A stretch of DNA of 64,000 nucleotides, taken from contig NZ_NISY01000008.1 of NCBI RefSeq assembly GCF_007595705.1, forward strand, positions 248,001 to 312,000. Reading direction: 5' to 3'. This stretch comes from Streptomyces sp. SAJ15 (GTDB lineage: Bacteria; Actinomycetota; Actinomycetes; Streptomycetales; Streptomycetaceae). The notes under the pieces were generated by a model. That model ran no database searches and was not told where the DNA came from. It saw nothing but the letters and a program-made list of their open reading frames with translations. The position numbers and the translations under genes are program-made. This document shows, in pieces, positions 49,620 to 57,647 of this stretch (positions within the stretch are counted from its first letter, which is position 1; every line of letters begins with the position of its first letter).

Positions 49620-50063
49620 ATGCGGAAGATCGCTGGAGCGATCGGCCTGGCCGCCGCGGTGACGACGAGTTGCCTGGTGGTGACCAGCGGGGTCGCGAGC
49701 GCGTCACCCGCACAACCGCAGAGCCTGTACGCGCCGTCGGCGCTGGTGCTCACCGTCGGACAGGGAGAGGACGCCGCCTCCACCGCCGTGCAGCGCGCGG
49801 TGACGCTCAACTGCCGGCCCTCGTTCAGCGGGACCCACCCGGCCCCGCGCGAGGCGTGCGCCGAGCTCGCCGCCATCGACGGCCAGTTCGACCAGCTGAC
49901 GCTGGCGGAGCCGCAGGGCGCGTTCTGCACCAAGGAGTACCGACCCGTCGTCGTGACCGCCCAGGGCGTCTGGGACGGCAGCCGGGTCAGCTACGAGCAC
50001 ACCTTCCCGAACGCCTGCGTGATGCGGAACTCCCTGCAGAAGTCGCTGGTCTTCGAGTTCTGA
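49620..50063 (+). CDS. Streptomyces subtilisin inhibitor (SSI family) with Lys at P1
   Basis: This 147-residue secreted protease inhibitor has a signal peptide (about residues 1-29, ending VASASP). The mature domain has Cys65-Cys80 and Cys103-Cys133, the two disulfides of the family with correct spacing. Aligning FCTKEYRPVVVT with the SSI reactive loop puts Lys105 at P1 and Glu106 at P1', so trypsin-like as well as subtilisin-like targets are expected. GVWDGSRVSYEHTFPNAC is the usual C-terminal block. AAGGGAG lies 8 nt before ATG 49620. The gene faces a streptogrisin-like protease gene across a terminator, a plausible enzyme-inhibitor pair. Confidence 0.96.
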   Translation: MRKIAGAIGLAAAVTTSCLVVTSGVASASPAQPQSLYAPSALVLTVGQGEDAASTAVQRAVTLNCRPSFSGTHPAPREACAELAAIDGQFDQLTLAEPQGAFCTKEYRPVVVTAQGVWDGSRVSYEHTFPNACVMRNSLQKSLVFEF

Positions 50064-50105
50064 CCCGACGTCGCACGGCACGGGCCCAGCCTCCTCAGGC
50101 ATGAG

Positions 50106-50151
50106 AAGGCCCCCGGACACAAGAGGGGTGTCCGGGGGCCTTCCCGTTTTT
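50106..50151. terminator. Intrinsic terminator between inhibitor and protease genes
   Basis: A perfect 15-bp stem (50106-50120 with 50128-50142, starting AAGGCCCCCGGACAC) has a 7-nt loop and is followed by a T-run (50147-50151). It is one of the few textbook terminators in the window. Confidence 0.92.
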
Positions 50152-50229
50152 CGGAGGCTCCCCGCCGGCCGGGGCCTCCCCGTCTCGGGACCACGCCCCC
50201 GGCGCCGCCAGGGGGTCGGCCCGCGCCGG

Positions 50230-51306
50230 TCAGCCGATGGTGACGCCGTAGGCCGCCAGCGGCTCCTTCACCGGCTGGAAGAAGGTCTCGCCGCCGGAGG
50301 AGCAGTCGCCGCTGCCGCCGGAGGTCAGCCCCAGCGCGGCGTCTCCGTCGAAGAGCGAGCCGCCGCTGTCGCCGGGCTCGGCGCAGACCGTGGTCTGGAT
50401 CAGCCCCTCGACGATGCCCTGCGGATACTGGACCGTCACATCCAGGTCGACGACCTCGCCCTCGTGCAGCCCGGTGGTGCTGCCGCTCCGCCAGACCCGC
50501 TCCCCGACGTAGGCGTCGGCCGCGCGGGTGATGGACCGCGCCGAGCCGTCGTGGAGGTTCACCTCGCTCGGGTGCTCGACGCCCGGCCGGTAACGCACGA
50601 TCCCGTAGTCGTCGCCGGGGAAACTGCTGCCCGCCGTGTCCCCGATCACCCGACCGCCCTTGTCCGACCAGGCGCCGCCGCCGTCCGTGCAGTGCCCGGC
50701 GGTCAGGAAGTACGGGGTGCCGTCCCCGTCGACCACGTTGAAGCCCAGCGAGCAGCGCCCGTCCTCGGTGTGAATGGGGTCGCCATCGCGCAGGAAGCGG
50801 TCGAACCTCCCCGCCGAGCGGCGCACCTCGACCTTGTCGCCGTAGCCGCGCGCCGCCCGGGTGAGCCGGGCCAGCCCGGCGTCCCCGACCGTGCGGTCGG
50901 CGGTGACGACGACCTTGTTGGCCTTCGGGTTCACCGCCCAGGAGGTGCCCGGGGTGTCGACCTTCCGGCGTAACTCCGAGCGTGTGGCGTCGAGTTGCGC
51001 CAGCGTGTACGTGACCGTCCTGGCCACCGCCCCGACCTCCCGCACCCGGGCGGCATCCGAGCCGTCGACGACGTTGACCACGAGCCGCCCGGTCGTGGCG
51101 TCGTAGTAGGAACCCGCCGCGTCGCCCTCGAGGGCGACCCGGAGGTCGGCGGCGAGCTCTCCGGCGTCGGCACCCGAGACGGACGCGGGCCGCGCCAGCG
51201 GCGCCGCGCTGGCGCTGGACAGGGCGAGCCCGGCGGTGACCGCGAGGACGGCCACCCCCACTCCGGCGGTGACGGCGCACCGGTCGGCTATGCGTCGCTT
51301 CTTCAA
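50230..51306 (-). CDS. Streptogrisin-like secreted serine protease (S1) with TTA codon
   Basis: This 358-residue pre-pro-protease of the alpha-lytic/streptogrisin group has a signal peptide (about residues 1-35), a long pro-region (about 45-170) and a catalytic domain with His205 (FLTAGHC), Asp233 (DDYGIVRY) and Ser314 (CAEPGDSGG). Cysteines at RCSLGF, TAGHC, VCAEPG and GDCSSGG fit two disulfides. The start is TTG 51306: GGAGG lies 8 nt upstream and it leads straight into the signal sequence (KKRRIADRC). Codon 112, in the pro-region, is TTA (50973-50971). It is convergent with the SSI-type inhibitor gene. Confidence 0.94.
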   Translation of the reverse strand: MKKRRIADRCAVTAGVGVAVLAVTAGLALSSASAAPLARPASVSGADAGELAADLRVALEGDAAGSYYDATTGRLVVNVVDGSDAARVREVGAVARTVTYTLAQLDATRSELRRKVDTPGTSWAVNPKANKVVVTADRTVGDAGLARLTRAARGYGDKVEVRRSAGRFDRFLRDGDPIHTEDGRCSLGFNVVDGDGTPYFLTAGHCTDGGGAWSDKGGRVIGDTAGSSFPGDDYGIVRYRPGVEHPSEVNLHDGSARSITRAADAYVGERVWRSGSTTGLHEGEVVDLDVTVQYPQGIVEGLIQTTVCAEPGDSGGSLFDGDAALGLTSGGSGDCSSGGETFFQPVKEPLAAYGVTIG

Positions 51307-51591
51307 CTCGCGAACCTCCAGTGGGGGGTTGGGCCCGGCAGTGGGGTGCCGTCGGCCCGGAGGGCGGATACGGCAGGGACCGACCCCCCGGCTCTTCCCC
51401 CGGAGCGCGTCCATGCCAAGTGCCTCGCCGAGTATTTCGAGGCCCGTCCGGCGCACACAAGGTCGTGTTCACGACGCGCTCATCCGGGTCCGGGCGCGCC
51501 CGCGGAGGTCAACGCGCCGTTTCGGGCACGTCAGCGACGGAAGGGGCGAGGGTGAGCGGGTGAGGTCGATCGCCGGGTGGCCGGCCGACCC

Positions 51592-52626
51592 TCAGGACAA
51601 CTGTCCGGTAATCGTCGTTCCGCTTCCGGAATCCCGCTCGGCCGCGGCGGGGTCGACGGAGCGCCGGTCCACCCCCGCGGCGTCGGCGGCCTCCATGGCC
51701 TCGACGGCCGGAGAGCCGACCGCCGCCGGCGCGACCGCCGGCGGCTCGGTCGGCGACTCCACGGCCGGGGTGGGGGCCGTCGCGGAGTCCTCCGCCGGCC
51801 CGACCGGGGTCGACTCGCCGGCCCGCTCCGCGGCCCGCTTGGCCTGGTCCGCCGCCTGCCCGGCGCTCTCGGCGTTCTTCTCCAGGAAGCGCAGCAGCTC
51901 CACCGGGATGGGCAGCACCAGCGTGGAGTTCTTCTCCGCGGCCACCGCCATCACCGTCTGGAGCAGCCGCAGTTGGAGCGCGGAGGGGGTGTCGGCCATC
52001 TGCTTGGCCGCCTCCGCGAGCTTCTTGGACGCCTGCAACTCCGCGTCCGCGTTGATGACTCGGGCCCGCCGCTCGCGATCGGCCTCGGCCTGCCGGGCCA
52101 TGGAGCGCTTCATCGTCTCCGGCAGCGAGACGTCCTTGATCTCGACGCGGTCGACGCTGACGCCCCAGCCCATCGCCGGACTGTCGATCATCAGCTCCAG
52201 GCCCTGGTTGAGCTTCTCCCGGTTGGACAGCAGATCGTCGAGCTCGCTCTTGCCGATGATGGAGCGCAGCGAGGTCTGGGCCATCTGGGAGACCGCGAAG
52301 CGGTAGTCCTCGACCCTGATCAGCGCGTCGGCCGCGTCGACGACCTTGAAGTAGACGACCGCGTCGACCCGCACCGTGACGTTGTCGCGAGTGATGCCCT
52401 CCTGGGCGGGGACCGGCATCGTCACGATCTGCATATTGATCTTGTGGAGCCGGTCGACCACGGGGACGATCATGGTGAATCCCGGGCCTCGGACGGCCGA
52501 GCGCAGCCTCCCGAGTCGGAAGACCACCCCGCGCTCGTACTGCTTGATCACGCGCGCCGCCGCCACGGCGTAGACGACCCCGCAGGACGCCGCCGCGACC
52601 CCGGCGGCCACCAGCTCCTCGATCAT
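51592..52626 (-). CDS. SPFH/stomatin-like membrane protein
   Basis: This 344-residue protein has one N-terminal membrane helix (LVAAGVAAASCGVVYAVAAA), then the SPFH/band-7 domain (VIKQYERGVVFRLGRL, GPGFTMIVPVVDRLHKINMQ, GITRDNVTVRVDAVVYFKVV). A coiled-coil segment (SMARQAEADRERRARVINAD) follows, with the PVELLRFLEKN motif and a long disordered Pro/Ala/Glu tail (about 265-344). It probably forms membrane microdomain scaffolds. ATG 52626 is chosen with AGGTGG about 5 nt upstream; GTG 52635 is an alternative. No NfeD partner gene is adjacent. It lies between the two streptogrisin genes on the same strand. Confidence 0.93.
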   Translation of the reverse strand: MIEELVAAGVAAASCGVVYAVAAARVIKQYERGVVFRLGRLRSAVRGPGFTMIVPVVDRLHKINMQIVTMPVPAQEGITRDNVTVRVDAVVYFKVVDAADALIRVEDYRFAVSQMAQTSLRSIIGKSELDDLLSNREKLNQGLELMIDSPAMGWGVSVDRVEIKDVSLPETMKRSMARQAEADRERRARVINADAELQASKKLAEAAKQMADTPSALQLRLLQTVMAVAAEKNSTLVLPIPVELLRFLEKNAESAGQAADQAKRAAERAGESTPVGPAEDSATAPTPAVESPTEPPAVAPAAVGSPAVEAMEAADAAGVDRRSVDPAAAERDSGSGTTITGQLS

Positions 52627-52809
52627 CACGGCCACCTGCCCGTCCGTATCGCGAGCGATGCCCCTTTAAGGGCCTGATGTCCACGATAGTCCCGAGCTCG
52701 CGCGGTGGGCAGGTGGGGGACGGGACCGAGGTAAGGGCTGCGGAAGGCCGCGACGCCGGGGGCTCAGGCGTCGGAGCGCCCGGCGGGCCCCGCGGCGCTG
52801 GGACGCGGA

Positions 52810-52841
52810 GCGGCCCCGCCCGATGAGTCGGGCGGGGCCGC
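52810..52841. terminator. Terminator after the streptogrisin B-like gene
   Basis: GCGGCCCCGCCCGA (52810-52823) pairs perfectly with TCGGGCGGGGCCGC (52828-52841), a 14-bp stem with a TGAG loop, 57 bp past the protease stop. Confidence 0.82.
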
Positions 52842-52898
52842 CGTGCCGCCGGCGCGGGTCGTACCTCGGGGCGCGCGCCCGTCACACGCGCGCCGTGA

Positions 52899-53816
52899 TC
52901 ACCAGACCTTGACGCCGTACGCGTTCAAAGCCTCGACCACCGGCTGGAAGAAGGTCGTCCCGCCGGAGGAGCAGTTGCCGCTGCCGCCGGAGGTCAGGCC
53001 CAGCGCGGTGGAGCCGGAGTACAGCGGGCCGCCGCTGTCGCCGGGCTCGGCGCAGACCGTGGTCTGGATCATGCCGTAGACGACATCGCCGTTGCCATAG
53101 TTGACCGTCGCGTTGAGCGCGGTGACGCGCCCGCCGTGGGTGCCGGTGGTGCTGCCGCGGCGGGTCACCGACTGCCCGACGGTCGGGTCGGCGGCGCGGG
53201 TGATGTCCTGGCCGCCGACCGTGCCCTGGGGCTGGACGGAGCCGCTGTAGCGGACCAGCCCGTAGTCGTTGACCGGGAAGCTGGATCCGGCGGTCGGGCC
53301 GATGACCGTGGTGCGGCCGGAGTTGGAGTACCAGGTCCCGGCGCCGTCGGTGCAGTGTCCCGCGGTCACGAGGTAGTTGGCGCCGCGGCTGTCGCGGACG
53401 TTGAAGCCCAGCGAGCAACGCCAGCTGCTGGCGTAGATGGCGTCGCCGCCGGATATCAGCCGTTGGATGGTGCCGGGCGTGCGCTTGACGCGTATCGCGT
53501 CGGCGCTGTCACCCGCGGCTCTCCTGATCTCGGCTATCTCGGCGGAGGTCACGGTGGAGTCCGCGGTGACCACCAGGGTGTGGGTCGCGGGGTCGGTGTA
53601 CCAGGCGGTGCCCGCGACGTCGGCCTTCAGCACGCCGGCGCTCGCCGCCTTGGCGTCGGCGGCCGTGAAGGCGCGCGGCGCGGCGTCGCCGCCGGCGTCG
53701 GCGTTGGCGGCCGCCGGGACGGCCAGCGCGGACGCGGCCGCCAGCACGGCGGACGCGGTGATCAGTCGGGTTCGGGGGGTACGTGCGCTGCGGGGGGTGT
53801 TGCGCTTGATCCTCAA
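52899..53816 (-). CDS. sprB: Streptogrisin B-like protease
   Basis: This 305-residue secreted chymotrypsin-like protease has a signal peptide (about residues 1-39), pro-region (40-120) and mature enzyme from Ile121 (ISGGDAIYASSWRCSLGFNV), nearly the mature start of S. griseus protease B as I recall it. The triad is His154 (VTAGHC), Asp184 (VNDYGLVRY) and Ser261 (CAEPGDSGGP). Disulfide cysteines are kept. The start is TTG 53816, with GGAGGAAG just upstream and RIKRNTPRSA following, like MRIKR in sprA/sprB. The pro-region should be removed by self-cleavage after Leu120. It may be inhibited by the SSI-type protein encoded 3 kb away. Confidence 0.95.
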   Translation of the reverse strand: MRIKRNTPRSARTPRTRLITASAVLAAASALAVPAAANADAGGDAAPRAFTAADAKAASAGVLKADVAGTAWYTDPATHTLVVTADSTVTSAEIAEIRRAAGDSADAIRVKRTPGTIQRLISGGDAIYASSWRCSLGFNVRDSRGANYLVTAGHCTDGAGTWYSNSGRTTVIGPTAGSSFPVNDYGLVRYSGSVQPQGTVGGQDITRAADPTVGQSVTRRGSTTGTHGGRVTALNATVNYGNGDVVYGMIQTTVCAEPGDSGGPLYSGSTALGLTSGGSGNCSSGGTTFFQPVVEALNAYGVKVW

Positions 53817-54201
53817 CTCTTCCTCCGAGGGAATCGGGGGTCCGCTTGGGTGGGGCGGGCCCGTGAGGCGCAGCCAGGGGGGTGGATCGAGTCCTTTCCG
53901 TCGTGACCCTGACAAGCGCTGCCGGAAGTATTCGCGCACTCAACAGTCGTCCGCAAGACCGCGTGAGCCGCCGGGCGTTCGCCGACCGCATGGCGAGCGC
54001 GCCCCGCGCTCGGGGCCCTGGGCCGGCGTCGACACGGCCCCGGGGGAGCCGCGCCAGGCTCACCGGGGCCACCTGCCCATCCCCTCGGGTCACCCCGTCG
54101 GACGGAGCACCGACCCGGTGGGGCTCGCCACTCTTTCGCGTCACGGTTCCCCGCTCACCGGCGGGAGCACCGAGCGGCTGCGGGCCGGGGTCGGGCGGAG
54201 G
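53817..54201. other. Promoter region of the streptogrisin B-like gene
   Basis: This 385-bp stretch has no credible ORF. The 120 bp nearest the protease start (to about 53950) are AT-richer and should contain its promoter. The remainder is GC-rich and featureless. I could not pick a convincing -35/-10 pair. Confidence 0.4.
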
Positions 54202-54231
54202 TGACCCCGGCGCGCGGGCTCGCCGGGGTCA
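54202..54231 (-). terminator. Hairpin at the end of the DUF5685-like gene
   Basis: TGACCCCGGC (54202-54211) pairs with GCCGGGGTCA (54222-54231). The right arm includes the stop codon of the minus-strand gene, so the stem forms directly at the translation end. Confidence 0.6.
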
Positions 54232-55575
54232 GCAGCCGTCGCAGGGGCAGCAGCAGTCGCAGCCGCCGCAGCCGCAGTCGCAGTTGTGGCACCAGCCCTC
54301 GCGCTTCTTGTTCTTGCGCCACGGGTCGTCGTACTTCTCCCGGCAGCACACCTGGCAGGTGCAGAACAGGCCCAGCCAGACCGCGCAGCCGGCGATCGTG
54401 CCGCGCTTGCGGGGGTAGGGGTCGTGCGGCCCGTGGGGTGCTCCGTGGGGACCCCCCGGCCCACCGGGCCCGCCCGGACCGCCCGGTCCGTAGGGACCAC
54501 CGGGGCCCTGCGGACCGCCGCCGTGGGGACCGCCGGCGTATGGGTTGCCGTAGCCGCCGGGCTGCTGACCGTACGGACCGCCGGCGTACGGATTGCCCTG
54601 CTGCGCCGCGTACGGATCCCCGTACGCGCCGCCCTGCTGACCGGCGTACGGATCCCCGTAGCCGCCCTGCTGCTGGTACGGGTTGCCGGGGCCGGGGTGC
54701 TGGTGCGAGCAGGTGGGGCCGAAGGCCCGGTCGACCGCGTGCCGCAGCTCGTGCGCGAGCAGCATGTGCGCCAGCTTCCCGGCACCCTCCCCGGCGAACT
54801 CCACCTCGCGCAGCGCCAACCGCACCCCGTGCACCGCGTCGTCACACAGCCGGCGCACCTCGACGAGATCGGTGCCGGTGGCCGCGATCGGGTTCCACGC
54901 CCCGGACTTGGCGTCGTCGGCGAGGTCCTCGACCGCGTCGAGCAGATGGGCGAGGCGCCCGAAGAGGCGGCCCGCCTCCTCCAGGGGCGCGCGGTTGCCG
55001 GGCTTCCCGGCCAGCACGGCGGTGTGACCAAAGGCGGCCGCGGTCGCCGTCTCGGTGGGCTCGGTGATGTGCAGCAGCGGCGTGCCGAGCCCCGCCGCGC
55101 TCTCGACCTCCGTCTGCCGCCCGACCGCGTCGAGCAGCACGGCGGTGTCGAAGCCGAGTCCGGCACCGGTACGCGCTCCTGCCAGGTCCCACTTACGGGC
55201 GACCTTGCGGGCGGCCGCGGCGACCGGTCGGCGGGCCAGCAGCCCGTCCCGGTCGACGACGTGGTCGCGCACCTTGGCCGAGGCCAGCACCAGGGAGACG
55301 GTCGCGGCCAGCCGCGCGCCCTCGCCCTGGGCCACCGGCGCGGTGCGCATCCCGCGCAGCGGACAGGGGCCGGCGGTGCGTCGCCAGCCGCCGGTGCGCT
55401 CCGACTGCGCCTCCACCAGCACGGATATGACCAGTCCGTCATAGTTCGTGGCCACGCGGGCGAACTGCCCCTGTGCTCCCCGTAGCGCCAGGCACAGTCC
55501 GCACAGATGCGCCATCCACTCGGTGCGCAGCCCGGCGGACATGCGGTGCTGACAAGGCCGTACGATTCCGAACAC
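54229..55575 (-). CDS. DUF5685-like protein with Gly/Pro/Tyr/Gln repeats and cysteine-rich C-terminus
   Basis: This 448-residue protein has a conserved helical domain (about residues 1-290) opening FGIVRPCQHRM and HLCGLCLALRG. Conserved Cys and His (also GPCPLRG and LAHELRHAVDRAFGPTCSH) suggest a metal site. Next comes a low-complexity segment (about 297-400) of GNPYAGG- and GPHGPG-type repeats, then AGCAVWLGLFCTCQVCC and a tail GWCHNCDCGCGGCDCCCPCD with ten Cys in about 20 residues. The start is GTG 55575, kept because FGIVRP is the usual opening of this family as I recall it. Function is unknown; metal binding and self-association are guesses. It is divergent from the SepF-like gene. Confidence 0.82.
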   Translation of the reverse strand: MFGIVRPCQHRMSAGLRTEWMAHLCGLCLALRGAQGQFARVATNYDGLVISVLVEAQSERTGGWRRTAGPCPLRGMRTAPVAQGEGARLAATVSLVLASAKVRDHVVDRDGLLARRPVAAAARKVARKWDLAGARTGAGLGFDTAVLLDAVGRQTEVESAAGLGTPLLHITEPTETATAAAFGHTAVLAGKPGNRAPLEEAGRLFGRLAHLLDAVEDLADDAKSGAWNPIAATGTDLVEVRRLCDDAVHGVRLALREVEFAGEGAGKLAHMLLAHELRHAVDRAFGPTCSHQHPGPGNPYQQQGGYGDPYAGQQGGAYGDPYAAQQGNPYAGGPYGQQPGGYGNPYAGGPHGGGPQGPGGPYGPGGPGGPGGPGGPHGAPHGPHDPYPRKRGTIAGCAVWLGLFCTCQVCCREKYDDPWRKNKKREGWCHNCDCGCGGCDCCCPCDGC

Positions 55576-55808
55576 GACTCCCCCGTTTCACTCGGACGAC
55601 CCTGTTGTCACCCGTCCGGCTCGGCGGAGTCTATACATCCACCTCGTCAGTGCCCGTAGCCAGGAGGAACTCTGACTGGCCGCCAAGCGTTCTGCACCAG
55701 TACCGTCACGAAACACAGGGGCGGCGGCCAACCGCTTGGCACACCATCCGCATCATGGACGACCATAGGGGAGCGGACAGTACACACGGTTTGTGAAAGG
55801 AGGCGTCC

Positions 55809-56243
55809 ATGGGATCGGTGCGCAAGGCGAGTGCTTGGCTTGGCCTCGTCGACGACAGCGATGACGAGCGCTACTACGACGACGACTACGCCGAGGGGCC
55901 CGAGCCCAGCGACTCCTGGGTGACCGACCCGCGGGTCCGGGTGGCCGACGAGGCCGCGCAGGACCAGGGGACCCGGATCGCCACGGTCACCCCGGACGGC
56001 TTCCGGGACGCCCGGACGATCGGGGAGCTGTTCCGGGACGGCGTCCCGGTGATCGTGAACCTCACCGCGATGGAGCCCTCCGACGCCAAGCGCGTGGTGG
56101 ACTTCGCGGCGGGTCTCACCTTCGGTCTGCGCGGCTCGATCGAGCGGGTCGCCACCCGCGTCTTCCTGCTCACCCCCGCGGACTACCGCATCGTGAGCGG
56201 CGAGGCGGGCCGGAGGTCCGGCGGCTTCTTCAACCAGAGCTAG
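55809..56243 (+). CDS. sflA: SepF-like cell division protein, probable SflA
   Basis: This 144-residue protein starts GSVRKASAWLGLVDD, the amphipathic membrane-binding segment of SepF proteins. An acidic linker (ERYYDDDYAEGPEPSD) leads to the SepF core (about residues 55-135): ARTIGELFRDGVPVIVNLTA, DAKRVVDFAAGLTFGLRG, VFLLTPADYRI. Streptomyces carry one sepF next to ftsZ and two paralogs, sflA and sflB. Since no fts genes are here and the neighbours resemble those of SCO1749, SflA is the best guess. AGGAGG lies 6 nt before ATG 55809. It should act at the septal membrane and influence FtsZ placement. Confidence 0.88.
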   Translation: MGSVRKASAWLGLVDDSDDERYYDDDYAEGPEPSDSWVTDPRVRVADEAAQDQGTRIATVTPDGFRDARTIGELFRDGVPVIVNLTAMEPSDAKRVVDFAAGLTFGLRGSIERVATRVFLLTPADYRIVSGEAGRRSGGFFNQS

Positions 56244-56280
56244 CGGCGAGGCCGCTCACCGGACCGCCCGGCACTCCGGC

Positions 56281-57468
56281 TCACCGGAACGCGTCGAGCC
56301 CGGTGAGCGCCTTGCCGAGCACCAGCTGGTGCATCTCCACGGTGCCCTCGTAGGTGAGCACCGACTCCAGATTGGTCGCGTGCCGCATCACCGGGTACTC
56401 CAGCGAGATCCCGTTGGCCCCCAGGATCGTGCGGGCCGTGCGGCAGATGTCGATCGCCTCGCGCACGTTGTTCAGCTTGCCGAAGCTGATCTGCTCCGGA
56501 CGGAGCCGGCCGGCGTCCATCCGCCGCCCGAGGTGGTGCGCGAGCAGAACCCCCTTGTGCAGCTCCACCGCCATGTCGGCGAGCTTGGCCTGGGTGAGCT
56601 GGAAGCCGCCGATGGGACGGCCGAACTGCTCACGGGTCCGGGCGTACTCCAGCGCGGCCTCGAAGCTGGCGCGGGCGGCGCCCATCGAGCCCCAGACGAT
56701 GCCGTAGCGGGCGTGGCTCAGGCAGCTCAGCGGCCCGCGCAGCCCGGTGACCCCGGGCAGCACCGCGTCGGCGGGCAGCCGGACCTCGTCCAGCACCAGC
56801 TCACTGGTGACCGAGGCGCGCAGGGACCACTTGTGGCGGATCTCCGGGGCCGAGAAGCCGGGTGCGTCGGTGGGCACGGCGAAGCCGCGGACGCCCTCGT
56901 CGGTCTGCGCCCAGACCACCGCCACACCGGCCACCGAGCCGTTGGTGATCCACATCTTGCGGCCGGTCAGCACCCAGTCGGAGCCGTCCCGCCTGGCGTG
57001 GGTGCGCATGGCGGCCGGGTCGGAGCCGACGTCGGGCTCGGTCAGCCCGAAGCAGCCGATGACCTCGCCGGCGGCCATCGAGGGCAGCCAACGCCGCTTC
57101 TGCTCCTCGGAGCCGTAGCGGTGGATGGCGTACATCGCCAGCGAGCCCTGGACGGAGACCAGCGAACGGATGCCCGAGTCGGCCGCCTCCAGCTCCAGGC
57201 AGGCCAGCCCGTACTGAACCGCGCTGGCGCCCGCGCAGCCGTATCCCTGGAGCGACATGCCGAGCGCGCCGATGGAGCCGAGCTCCCGGGCCAGCCCGCG
57301 GATGTCGGGCAGCTCGCCGCGCTCGTACCAGTCCGCGATGTGCGGCAGCACCCGGTCGGCGGCCCACCGCCGCACGGTGTCCCGGACGGCGAGCTCCTCG
57401 GCGTCCAGCAGGTCGTCGAGGCCGAGCGGGTCGGCCGGGTCGAACGGCGGCAGGGCGGATGCGGACAT
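56281..57468 (-). CDS. Acyl-CoA dehydrogenase, glutaryl-CoA dehydrogenase type
   Basis: This 395-residue FAD enzyme opens DPLGLDDLLDAEELAVRDTV, then GCAGASAVQYGLACLELEAA. Arg101 in SGIRSLVSVQGSL aligns with the substrate-carboxylate Arg of glutaryl-CoA dehydrogenases, and Glu374 in TYEGTVEMHQLVLG is the catalytic base. CFGLTEPDVGSD and WITNGSVAGVAVVWA are FAD-site blocks. It would oxidise and decarboxylate glutaryl-CoA to crotonyl-CoA in lysine or tryptophan breakdown. GGAGG 6 nt upstream fixes ATG 57468. Its 3' end is convergent with the SepF-like gene, 37 bp apart. Confidence 0.92.
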   Translation of the reverse strand: MSASALPPFDPADPLGLDDLLDAEELAVRDTVRRWAADRVLPHIADWYERGELPDIRGLARELGSIGALGMSLQGYGCAGASAVQYGLACLELEAADSGIRSLVSVQGSLAMYAIHRYGSEEQKRRWLPSMAAGEVIGCFGLTEPDVGSDPAAMRTHARRDGSDWVLTGRKMWITNGSVAGVAVVWAQTDEGVRGFAVPTDAPGFSAPEIRHKWSLRASVTSELVLDEVRLPADAVLPGVTGLRGPLSCLSHARYGIVWGSMGAARASFEAALEYARTREQFGRPIGGFQLTQAKLADMAVELHKGVLLAHHLGRRMDAGRLRPEQISFGKLNNVREAIDICRTARTILGANGISLEYPVMRHATNLESVLTYEGTVEMHQLVLGKALTGLDAFR

Positions 57469-57647
57469 GTACGGCCTCCGGCTGGGTGCGGCTCCCGTCA
57501 CCGGGTGCGCGTCCCGCCCCGGTTCCCCGGGTGATCACCCCGGCACCCCGACGCTACGACCGGGTAACCCCCGACGTCCAGACCCGCCTTACGGCAGGGA
57601 CCGACACCACACCGGTCGGCACGCCGGCCACGGGTCGCGGGGTGGCG

